NCBI RefSeq assembly: GCF_000308495.1
Contig: NZ_BAFU01000053.1
Location: 1-64,000 of the forward strand
Origin: Nocardia brevicatena NBRC 12119
Lineage (GTDB): Bacteria; Actinomycetota; Actinomycetes; Mycobacteriales; Mycobacteriaceae
Direction of reading: 5' to 3'
Length of the DNA: 64,000 bases
The notes under the pieces are model-generated. The model was not told the DNA's origin. It did not search any database and saw only the letters and a list, made by a program, of their open reading frames with translations. The first letter of the stretch is position 1. Each line of letters opens with the position of its first letter. The translations under genes and the position numbers were made by a program. Shown one piece after another: positions 1-11,100 of this stretch.

Positions 1-29
1 GCGCACGGTACGTCGGGGAGTGACGATCC

Positions 30-1721
30 ATGGCGAATGAGTCCGTGCGCCGGCGGATCGCCGGTCTGCTCGTCCGGTTCGACCACCACCCGGTATCGGT
101 GCGGTCGGTGGGGGCGGTTGTGGCCGGGCTGTTGTTGTTCGGCAGTTTCCCGCCGCGGCCGTGGTGGTTCCTCGCACCGGCGGGAATCGCGCTGCTCGCC
201 CTCGTATTGCGCGGAACACCCCGGCTGCGCGGCGCGTTCGGTTATGGCCTGCTCGCCGGACTGGGCTTTTTCCTGCCGCTGCTGCCGTGGACCGGCATCT
301 ATGTCGGCCCGCTGCCGTGGCTGGCGCTGTCCACCGCCTGCGCGGTTTATATTGGCCTGTTCGGGGTGGCGGCCCGACTGCTCGGCACGCTGCCCGGATG
401 GCCGCTGTGGATCGCGGCGGCCTGGACCACCGCCGAATGGGGGCGGTCCAGTTTCCCGTTCGGCGGATTCCCTTGGGGGCGCTTGGCTTTCGGGCAGGCC
501 GACGGTTGGTATCTGCCGCTGGCCTCACTCGGTGGTGCCCCGCTCATCGGGTTCGCCGTCGCGCTCACCGGCACCTGTGGGACCGCGCTCGTATCGGCCC
601 TGCGGCCGTATATCACCGGTGTGGGGTCGAAGCCGGGAGGGGTGGAGGAAGCGGACACCACGACGACCGCGACCGACGTTGCGGCTGTGCGGCATTCCCG
701 CCTCGCCGTCGCCGTGGCCGCCGCGGGCTGTGTTCTGCTGCCGCTCGCGGGCCTCCTGCTGCGCACTACGCTCCCCGCGCCCCGAGAGGGGGATGCGGTG
801 ATCACCGTGGCCGCCGTCCAGGGCAGCGTCCCATGGCTCGGACTGGACTTCAACGCCCAGCGCCGCGCCGTCCTCGACAATCACGCCCGGCGGACCGAAC
901 AGCTCGCCGACGAGGTCGCCGCCGGTCTGGTCCCGGCGCCGGATCTGGTGATCTGGCCGGAGAATTCCTCCGATATAGACCCGCTGCGCAACTCCGACGC
1001 CGCGGCCGTCATCGAGCGCGCCGTGCGGCGGATAGGCGCCCCTGTCCTGGTGGGCGCCGTCCTGGTGAACGACGATCGGACCACCACGAATTCGGTTCTG
1101 GTCTGGACCGCCGACGAAGGCCCCGGTGAGCGACACGACAAGAAGATCGTCCAGCCGTTCGGCGAATATCTGCCGATGCGCGGGTTTTTCCGGCTGTTCT
1201 CCCCCTATGCCGACCGGGCGGGTTATTTCGTTCCCGGACACGGCGACGGGACCGTACACGCCGCCGGGATCGATATCGGTGTCGCCACCTGCTACGAGGT
1301 GGCCTTCGACCGCGCCTTCAATCAGGCCATGCGGGCAGGCGCGCAACTGCTCACCGTCCCGACGAACAATGCCACCTTCGGCGACAGTGAGATGACCTAC
1401 CAGCAGTTGGCGATGTCGCGGGTGCGTGCGGTGGAGCACGGGCGGGCGCTGGTCGTCGCCGCGACCTCAGGGGTGAGCGCGATCATCACCGCGGACGGCG
1501 CCGTACAGCAGCGGACCCCGCTGTTCGAACCGGATGTGCTGGTCGCCCGGCTGCCGCTGCGGGATTCGACGACGCTCGCCACACGGCTGGGTCCGATGCC
1601 GGAACTGGCCGCCGTGGTGACGACCGCGGTCGGCCTGGTGCTCATCGTTACTGTCCGGCGAACCGGCCGACGCGGCCGAACGGGCGTACCCCCCGCCGCC
1701 GCCGAGTCCGTCGCATCCTGA
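30..1721 (+). CDS. lnt: Apolipoprotein N-acyltransferase
   Basis: This 563-aa membrane enzyme N-acylates the diacylglyceryl-cysteine of lipoproteins, the last step of lipoprotein maturation. The N-terminal ~190 residues are a run of hydrophobic segments. A nitrilase-fold domain follows with the expected Glu-Lys-Cys triad: E311 in IWPENSS, K371 in HDKKIVQPFGEY and C421 in ATCYEVAF. A last membrane segment lies near residues 525-545. A GGGGAG ribosome site at 15-20 precedes the ATG at 30. In M. tuberculosis the same domain is fused to the polyprenol-monophosphomannose synthase Ppm1. Here the ORF stops after the Lnt part and no ppm1 follows; the next gene is the NRPS. Assignment is firm. Confidence 0.95.
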   Translation: MANESVRRRIAGLLVRFDHHPVSVRSVGAVVAGLLLFGSFPPRPWWFLAPAGIALLALVLRGTPRLRGAFGYGLLAGLGFFLPLLPWTGIYVGPLPWLALSTACAVYIGLFGVAARLLGTLPGWPLWIAAAWTTAEWGRSSFPFGGFPWGRLAFGQADGWYLPLASLGGAPLIGFAVALTGTCGTALVSALRPYITGVGSKPGGVEEADTTTTATDVAAVRHSRLAVAVAAAGCVLLPLAGLLLRTTLPAPREGDAVITVAAVQGSVPWLGLDFNAQRRAVLDNHARRTEQLADEVAAGLVPAPDLVIWPENSSDIDPLRNSDAAAVIERAVRRIGAPVLVGAVLVNDDRTTTNSVLVWTADEGPGERHDKKIVQPFGEYLPMRGFFRLFSPYADRAGYFVPGHGDGTVHAAGIDIGVATCYEVAFDRAFNQAMRAGAQLLTVPTNNATFGDSEMTYQQLAMSRVRAVEHGRALVVAATSGVSAIITADGAVQQRTPLFEPDVLVARLPLRDSTTLATRLGPMPELAAVVTTAVGLVLIVTVRRTGRRGRTGVPPAAAESVAS

Positions 1722-2109
1722 TCCGCGGGGCCGTGGGCGGGCCGGGTTGCCCACCGTCATCTCGGGTGATCCTCGACGCCGGATGGTGGTCGGCGTCGGT
1801 AACGATCATGTAATTTGCCATTCGCTCGCCGATAGCTACTGAAATCGTCACGGTCGGTCGTGTGCGTGATCTTCCGGCCTGCGCATCCGAATATCGTTGT
1901 CCGGCATGTCCGTTTTGCGGAAGATTAACCTGTTCGGCGCGGCATATCGGCGATTGCTCACAGCTGTGCAACGATTCCGTATCCGGCCATCCGCTCCCCC
2001 GAATGTTCCGAATCATAGGGCGTGGATCAGGTCCTACGTCCGGTGCTTTCTCGCCCGCCGCGACGGTGCTCGGGGAGAAGTGTCAACCAGCGGTAGAACG
2101 GAGTGATTG
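1722..2109. promoter_or_regulatory. Intergenic region upstream of the NRPS gene
   Basis: No convincing gene lies in these 388 bases. A weak hairpin (GTGGGC at 1733-1738 with GCCCAC at 1749-1754) could end lnt transcription. From about 1795 to 2000 the base composition is clearly richer in A+T than the flanking genes, which fits a promoter for the NRPS-exporter operon. I looked for an iron-box-like palindrome (TTAGG..CCTAA type) and did not find one. Confidence 0.4.
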
Positions 2110-5100
2110 ATGAGATCTGTGGCCACCGATCAAATCGGTGCCTTGTCGGCCGGTGAACTATCAGCACAAGCCTTTCCGCTGTCGCCCGCTCAGATGGGCA
2201 TCTGGTACGCCCAACGCATCCGACCTGATGTCCCGCTCATCATCGCCCAGTCCGTCGAAATCCACGGTGACCTCGATACCGACCGGCTGTTCGACGCCAT
2301 CGAACGCTTCGGGCGGGAAACGGAAATGGATCTGCTGCGCCTCGTGACCATCGACGGGGTTCCGTACCAGATTCTCGATTCCGAGTCGGAGCCCGCCTTC
2401 ATCCGGGTCGATCTGCGCGACGAACCCGACCCGTCCGCCGCCGCGCGGCGCTGGATGGACGAGGCCACCCGCGCCCCCTTCGACCTGGAACGCGATCCAC
2501 TCATCATCAACGCGGTCCTGCGCACCGGCGACCACGACTACGTCTGGTATTCGCGTGCCCACCACATTCTCATCGACGGCTACGGCGCCATGAACGGCAA
2601 CACCCGCACCGCCGAGGTCTACACCGCTCTCGAGCAGCAGCGTGAACCGTCGGTATCGCGGGCCATGCCCCTGGCCGAGTTGTACGCCGGTGAAATCGAA
2701 TACCGCAATTCCGACCGGTTCGTCGCCGACGGTGCCTACTGGAGGGAACTACTGGACGGTGTGGGTGAGGTGCTCACCCTGTCCACCGTCGCCAACCCGC
2801 CGTCCACCCCCGATCCGGGCCGGCGCCTGGCCGCCACGACGCTCGACGAACGCACCGAGGCGGCGGTGACGGTGGTGGCGGAAACACTGAACGCCTCGCA
2901 GCCGAGTGTGTTCGCCGCCGCGCTGGCCTGCTATGTGCGCGCGGTGACCGGCGAGAACGACGTGGTGCTGAGCCTGCCTGTCTCCGCCCGCACGACCGTC
3001 GCGTTACGCCGCTCGGCCGGAGTGGTGTCGAACGTGGTGCCGCTGCGGGTTCGATTCGGCGTCGACACCACGGTTCACGACGCGGTGCGCATCGTGCAAC
3101 AGCAGATCACCGGCGCGTTGCGGCATCAGCGTTACCGGCACGAGGACATCCGCCGCGACTGCGGCCATTCCCGGGGCTCGCGTGGGTTCTTCGGGCCGAT
3201 GATCAACGTCATGCTGTTCCGCAACAGCCTGCAGTTCGGTGATGTGGAGGGGTCGCCGCAGGTGATGGCGACCGGTCCGGTGGAGGACCTGTCGGTCAAC
3301 CTCTACTACGGTGCCGGCAACCGGATCCACCTCGACTTCGAAGCCAACTCGCAGCTCTATGGCGAGGCCGAACTGGCGGCCCACCACGAGCGTTTCCTCG
3401 ACTTTCTGAACCGATTCCTCACCGCCCCGCCCGGAACTCCCGCGTTCGCCCTGCCGGTTATCACCGAGGCCGAACGGCACCTGGTCCTGCGGGCGTGGAA
3501 CGACACCGCCGTCGAGGCCGCTCCGGCCACTCTGGCCGATCTCTTCACCGAGCGAGTGGCCGCCTGCCCGGATGCCGTGGCCGTGGAATTCGAGGACGAG
3601 TCGCTGACCTACCGCGAACTCGACGAGGGCGCCAATCGGCTGGCCCGTCTGCTCATCGCCTGCGGCGCCGGACCGGACCGGGTGGTCGGACTGTGCCTGC
3701 GGCGCAGCCTCGAACTGGTGGTCGGAATGTACGCGATCATCAAGGCCGGTGCCGCGTATCTGCCGATGGACCCGGAACACCCGGTCGAGCGGCTGACCCG
3801 GATCATGGCCCGCGCCCAACCGGTCGCGGTGCTGGTCGTGGACCGCGAGGGTGTCGCCCTGCCCGACCACACTCCGACACTCGCGCTCGACGGTCTGGAC
3901 CTGTCCGGGATGGACCCGGCACCGATTACCGACACCGACCGGATCCGGCCACTGCGCGGCGACCACCTGGCCTATGTCATCTTCACCTCCGGGTCCACCG
4001 GAACACCCAAGGGCGTGGGTACCGCGCACGGCGCCATCGTGAACCGGCTGCGCTGGATGCAGCACGAATACCCGCTCGACGACACCGACGCGGTACTCCA
4101 GAAGACCCCCGCGACCTTCGACGTGTCGGTATGGGAGTTCTTCTGGCCCCTGCAGGTCGGTGCCCGGCTGGTGCTGGCCCGCCCCGACGGGCACCGCGAT
4201 CCGCAGTACCTGACCGAGATCATCGCGGAAAAACACATCACCACAGCACATTTCGTGCCATCGATGCTGTCGGTCTTCGTCACCGACGCCGATACGCGCG
4301 GCTGCACGGGACTGCGCCGGGTGTTCTGTAGCGGCGAGGCACTGCCGGCCGCGACCGTGCGCGATTTCCACGCGGTGCTGCCGGGAACCCGGCTGCACAA
4401 CCTCTATGGTCCCACCGAGGCCGCCGTCGACGTCACCTACTGGTCCTGCCCACCCGACCCCGCGAGTGTGCCCATCGGCTCGCCGGTGTGGAACACCCGG
4501 ACCTATGTGCTCGACACCCGACTGCGTCCGGTGCCGCCGGGAGCGGTGGGCGAGTTGTATCTGGCCGGGGCACAACTGGCGCGCGGATACCTCGGCCAGT
4601 CACCGCTGACGGCCGAACGGTTCGTCGCCGATCCCTTCACCCCGGGCGGGCGAATGTACCGCACGGGGGATCTGGCCCGTTGGCGCCCCATCGACGACGC
4701 TTCCGACGGTACCGCCGGTGTGCTGGAATACCTGGGCCGCACCGACTTCCAGGTCAAGATCCGTGGTCTGCGCATCGAGCTCGGCGAAATCGAGGCGGCA
4801 CTGCTGGCCGACGACCGCATCGCCCGCGCGGTCTGCGTCGCGCACGCCGGGGCTGCCGGTGATCGGCTGGTCGCCTACGTGGTTCCGGCCCGCGGCGGCG
4901 ACGGCGAGTCGGCCGGGATCGATACCGAGGCGGTGCGCGCCCGGGTGTCGCGGACACTGCCCGCCTATATGGTGCCTACCGCGGTGATCGCGCTCGACGA
5001 GCTGCCGCTCAACAGCAACGGCAAGATCGACCGGGCCGCGCTGCCCGCACCCGCCGACAACAAGGAACGAGTGCGAACCGCGCCGCGCACCGAGACGGAG

Positions 5101-8100
5101 CGGACCCTCACCGAGATATTCGCCGACCTGCTCTCCCTCGACGAGGTCGGGATCGAGGACGGATTCTTCGAACTGGGCGGTAACTCCCTGGTCGCGGCGC
5201 GGGCCGTAGCGCGGATCAATGCCGCCCTGAGCGTGCGGCTCACCATTCGCGACCTGTTCGAGGCGGGCAGCGTCGCCGCGCTGAGCGAACGCCTCGCCGC
5301 CGACGGTACGGATATCGTCGCGCCGAGCCTGGTCCCGGTCGAACGACCCGAACGAGTACCGCTGTCACCCGCTCAACAGCGGTTGTGGATTCTCAACCGG
5401 TTCGCCGAACACGCCGCCCTTTACAACATGCCGCTCGCCGTCGTCCTGGACGGCAGCCCCGATATCGAGGCGCTGCGCGCGGGCCTGACCGATGTGCTGG
5501 AACGGCACGAAAGCCTGCGCACGACCTTCCCGGAAACCCCGGAAGGCCCCTACCAGCTGGTGCACCCCGCCGCCGATATTCCGCTGAGCCTGGAAGCGAT
5601 CGATGCCGACGGCGCCGATACCACCGCGCTGGTCCGGGAATTCGCCGGCCGCGCCTTCGATTTACGTGCCGAGGCCCCGATCCGGGTGGCGCTGTATGCC
5701 ACCGATACCGACCGCCATGTGTTCGTCCTGGTGCTGCACCATATCTGCGGCGACGGCTGGTCCATCGCCCCACTGGCACGAGACCTGATGGCCGCGGTGG
5801 CGGCCCGCGCCGAGGGCCGGGCGCCGCGGTGGACGCCGCTGCCGGTGCAGTACGCCGATTTCGCGATCTGGCAGCGCGAGCTGCTCGGCGAGGAAACCGA
5901 TCCGGCGAGCGCGCTCAGCCGGCAGATCGTCTACTGGCGTTCGGAGCTGGCCGGGCTGCCGGACCAGCTCGACCTGCCGTTGGACCGGCCACGGCCCCTG
6001 CACCGGTCCACCGTCGGGTCGCGGGTCGCCTTCACCATCTCGGCCGAAACCCGCCGCGAGGCGACCGAGCTGGCCGCGGCACGCGGTGTCAGCATGTTCA
6101 TGGTGGTGCACGCTGCGTTGGCCACGCTGCTGTCGCGGCTGTGCGGCAGCACCGATATCGTCATCGGCACCCCGATCGCGGGCCGCTCCGATCCGGCGCT
6201 GGACGAGTTGGTCGGCATGTTCGTCAATACGCTGGTCCTGCGCACCGCCGTCGATCCCGCCGCCGGCTTCGACCGGATGCTCGACCACATCCGGGAAACC
6301 GATCTGAACGCATTCGCCAATGCCGACGTACCGTTCGAGCGGCTCGTGGAACTGGTCAATCCGGAGCGCTCCGGATCGAGGCATCCGCTGTTCCAGGTGA
6401 TGCTGTCCTACGACAACGCACCCGACCTGCACCTGGATCTGCCCGGGGTACGCACCGAGATCCTGCCGCTGGCCACCGATGTGGCCAAGTTCGACCTCCA
6501 GCTGGAGATCCACGACGACGGCACCGACGGTGAACTGCGCGCCGAATTCGGCTACGCCACCGATATTCTCGACGCCCGAACTGTCGAGGCGTTCGCCCGT
6601 CGGTTCGTGACCGTCCTGGAGGCGGTGGTCGCCGCGCCACAGCGTCCACTCGGTGATATCGACCTGCTCGATCGGCATGAGCGCGCGAACCTGGTACCCA
6701 TCGCGGGGGGTCCGGCCGAACCGCCGACCACCCTGGCCCGGATGTTCACCGAGATCGCCGAACGGCTTCCGGACGCCGTCGCGGTCCGTTACGGCACACG
6801 CGACACCACCTACCGTGAGCTGGACGAGCGGTCGAACCGGCTTGCCCGGATACTCATCGAGCACGGCGCCGCACCGGAAACGGTGGTGGCGGTCGCCCTG
6901 CCCCGCGGCCTGGACTCGATCACCGCCGTCTGGGCGGTCGCCAAAACCGGCGCCGCGTACGTGCCGGTCGACCCCGCCTACCCGCGCGAGCGGACCGCGC
7001 ATATGCTCGCCGATTCCGGGGCGCTGCTCGGTATCACCGGCCCGGAACACCATGCCGGTCTGCCCGCTTGGCCCGCCGGACGATCCGGTACCTGGCTGGT
7101 GCTCGGTACACCGGCTTTCACCGACGCCTGCGCCGCATATTCGGCGGCGCCGATCACCGACGCCGACCGGCATCGGCCGTTGCGCACCGCCCACCCGGCC
7201 TATTTCATCTACACCTCCGGCTCCACCGGCATCCCGAAAGCGGTGATCGTCACCCACGCCGGACTGGCCTCGTTCGCCGGTGAGCAGCGCTACCTGTTCG
7301 GCGTCACCGACCGGTCCCGTACCCTGCACTTCTCCTCGCCCAGCTTCGACGCCTCGGTATTGGAACTGCTGCTCGGGTTCGCCACGGGCGCCACCGTGGT
7401 GGTCGCTCCCGCCGATATCTACGGGGGGCGGGAACTGGCGGCCTTCCTGCGCACCGAACGGGTGACCCATGCCTTCATCACCCCGGCCGCGCTGGCCACC
7501 GTCCCGCCGGAGGGGTTCGATACGCTGCACTCCGTCATGGTCGGCGGCGAGTCCTGCAGCCAGGAACTCGTCGACAGCTGGGCGCCCCGGTATCGCATGC
7601 ACAATATGTACGGTCCGTCCGAGGCCACGGTCGCGGCGACCGTCTCCGGCCCCATGCGGGCCGGGCGGCCGGTGCCGCTCGGGCACCCGGTGCGCGGTAT
7701 GCGGCTGTTCGTCCTGGACGATCGGCTGCGGCCGGTACCGCCGGGCACACCCGGTGAGCTGTATCTGTCCGGGCCTGGCCTGGCCCGTGGCTACCACGGC
7801 CGGCGCGGTCTCACCGCCGGCCGCTTTCTCGCCAACCCGCTCGGCCGTCGCGGGGAACGCATGTACCGCACCGGCGATCTGGTGGTGGTCGAACGGTCCG
7901 GGCGGCTGCGGTTCCTCGGCCGCGCCGACGACCAGATCAAGATTCGCGGCTTCCGGATCGAACTGCACGAGATCGACCATGCGCTGCGCGCGCATCCCGG
8001 GGTGCGCTCCGCGCTCACGGTGGTGCACACCGATACCCACGACCGGCAACGACTCGCCGCGTATGTGACGGTGGCCGGCCCGGTCGATCCGGCGGCGATC

Positions 8101-11100
8101 CGGAAAACCGCGCGCGGGCTGCTGCCCGACTACATGGTGCCCGCCGCGGTCACCGTCCTGGACGAACTGCCGAAGACCCCGTCCGGCAAACTCGACCGCA
8201 AGGCCCTGCCCGAACCGGTGTTCATCGGGGAATCCGGGGCGGGTTCGCGGGGGCCGGTCACCGAGACCGAACAGCGAATCGCCGAGGTGTTCGCCGACGT
8301 GCTGGGGCGTGCGAGCGTCGGTGCCGAGGACGGATTCTTCGATCTTGGCGGTAATTCGCTGCTGGCCACCCGGCTGGCCACCGCTTTGGACGAGCGGTTC
8401 GGGGTGGAGTTGCCGGTGCGTGCCGTCTTCGACGCGCCGACCGTCGCCGCGCTGGCCGAACGGATCGCGCAGGCGCCGGCCGTTCGCCGGCTCCCGCTCA
8501 CCGCTCGTATTCCGCGTCCGGACCGGATTCCGCTGTCGCTGCCGCAGCAGCGGCTGTGGTTCCTCAACCGGTTCGCCCCCGAATCCAATGCCTACAACAT
8601 CGCTTTCGTCCTCGATATCGCCGGTGACCTGGACGTGGCGGCGCTGCGCGCGGCGCTGGCCGATATCGTCGAACGGCACGAGATACTGCGCACCGTCTTC
8701 CCGGAGGACGGTGACGGCGCCCACCAGCAGGTGCTGCCCGCGGACCGGGCACTGTCCGACCCGGAACCCCGGGACGTATCCACCGTGACCGCGGAAACAA
8801 TACTGCGGGACCTGGCCCTCGGCGGCTTCGACCTCACCACCGGCACCCCGCTGCGGGCGGTTCTGCTGCGCACCGGGCCGGGACGGCATCTGCTCGGTAT
8901 CGTGGTGCACCATATCGCCGTGGACGGTCGGTCGCTCGGACCGCTGACCCGTGACCTCGCCATCGCCTATACGGCACGGTGTCGCGGCGGAGCGCCGATA
9001 TGGCCGCCGCTTCCGGTGCAGTACGTCGATTTCGGGCTCTGGCAGCGGGAATACCTCGGTAGCGATACCGATCCCGAGAGTCCGGCCGCCCGACAGCTCG
9101 CCTATTGGCGCGATCGGCTCGCCGACCTGCCGGAAGAACTGCCGCTGCCCTACGACCGTCCCCGCCCCGACGTACCCACCCAGGACGCCGCGGTGGTGCG
9201 CCGCACGATCCCCGCGCAGGTGGCCCGCGCCCTCGACGAACTGGCCCGTGCCCAGGGGGTCGGCCCGTTCATGGTGTTGCGTTCGGCGTTGGCGGTGCTG
9301 CTGCGCGCGGTGACCGGCGGTCGCGATATCGCCATCGGCACCCCGGTCGCGGGCCGCACCCACAGCATGCTCGACGACCTCGTCGGCATGTTCGTCAACA
9401 CCGTGGTGCTGCGTTCGGAGGTGGACCCCGACCTCGCCTTCACCGCGCTGCTGCGCGCCGACCGGGACACCGAGCTCGCGGCACTGGCCCACGCCGATAT
9501 CCCGTTCGAGCGGGTGGTCGACGAACTCGGCCGCGATCCGCACATCACCGGCCGCCACCCGCTGTTCCAGGTCGCCTTGACCGTGCGGGATGGTTCGCTG
9601 CCCGAGTTGGAGCTGCCGGGACTCACCGTATCCGCCCGGGAACTCGATATCGCGCGCGCCAAATTCGATCTGGAGCTGCGCGTCGGCGAACTCGCCGACG
9701 GGGCGACGGATATCGAATTCGTCTACGCCACCGAGCTTTTCGACGTACGCACGATCGAAACCCTGGCCTACCGGTTTCTTCGAGTGCTCACCGCGGTAGG
9801 CGCCGATCCCGATGTACCGATCCGCGATATCGACACCCGCACCGAGTTCGAACGTGCCCGGCTCACCCCGGCGCACGGGCCGGCCGGCGGGATACCCCGC
9901 ACCCTGGCCGCGGTATTCACCGCGACCGCGTCGGTATATCCATGGCGACCCGCGGTCCGCGCGGGGGAGACCGTCCTCGACTATGCCGAACTCGACCGAC
10001 GGTCGAACCGGCTGGCGTGGATGCTGATCCGCCGCGGACTCGGTCCCGGCGATCGGGTGGCGATGGGACTGACCAGGTCGGTCGACTCGGTGACAACCGT
10101 GCTCGCGATCACCAAGGCCGGTGCCGCGTTCGTCCCCGTGGACCCGAACTATCCGGTCGAGCGGATCGCCCATATGCTCACCGACTCCGGTTGCGCATTC
10201 GGTATCACCCACTCCGCCCATGCCCAGCGACTTCGGACGGCGGGCGGCGGGGACATAGATTGGCTGCTGTCCGACGATCCAGCGTATTCGGAAGCCGCCG
10301 TGAGTGAAGACGCGGTCACCGATGTCGATCGGGTACGTCCGGTCCGGCTCGCCGATCTCGCCTACGTGATCTACACCTCCGGTTCCACCGGGAAACCCAA
10401 GGGCGTTGCCGTCACCCACGGCGGACTGTCCGAGCTCGCCGCCGAATTCCGCGACCGGCTGCGCACCGATCACCGTGCGCGCACCATGCATTTCGCCTCG
10501 CCCAGTTTCGACGCCGCGGTCCTGGACCTGCTGCTGGCGGTGGGCTCGGGCGCGGCCATGGTCATCGTGCCGCCGGATGTGTACGGCGGCGACGAACTGG
10601 CCGAGCTGATGACCCGCGAACAGGTCACCCACACCTTCATCACCCCCGCCGCCCTGGCCACCATCGACCGCGACCGGTGGCCGCTGCCGGACCTGCGCGG
10701 CCTCATGGTCGGCGGGGAGGCCTACGGGCCGGAACTGGTGGCGCGATGGGCGCCGGGACGCCGCATGTTCAATGTGTACGGTCCCACCGAGACCACCATC
10801 GTGATCACGCTCGGGGAGTTGGACAGCGGCGGGCCGATCACCATCGGCACCCTCGCCCGGGGAACCCGCGCCCTGGTACTCGACGAACGGTTGCGTCCGG
10901 TGCCGGTCGGCGTCCCCGGAGAGCTGTATCTCGGCGGACCCGGTGTGGCCCGCGGATATGTCGACCGCTTCGGTCTCACCGCCACCCGGTTCGTGGCCGA
11001 TCCGTACGGCCCCGCCGGCGCCCGGCTCTACCGCACCGGCGATGTGGTGCGCTGGAACGCCGCCGGCGAACTGGTGTACCTGGGCCGCAGCGACCATCAG

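Noticed and set aside
1795-2109. A possible iron-regulated (IdeR/DmdR) box before the NRPS, suggested by the EntF-like first module
   Set aside because: No TTAGG..CCTAA-type palindrome is present in the region.
1862-2110. A small Cys-rich plus-strand ORF between lnt and the NRPS
   Set aside because: Cysteines arise from TGT/TGC in the low-GC promoter region; there is no ribosome site and no regular motif spacing.
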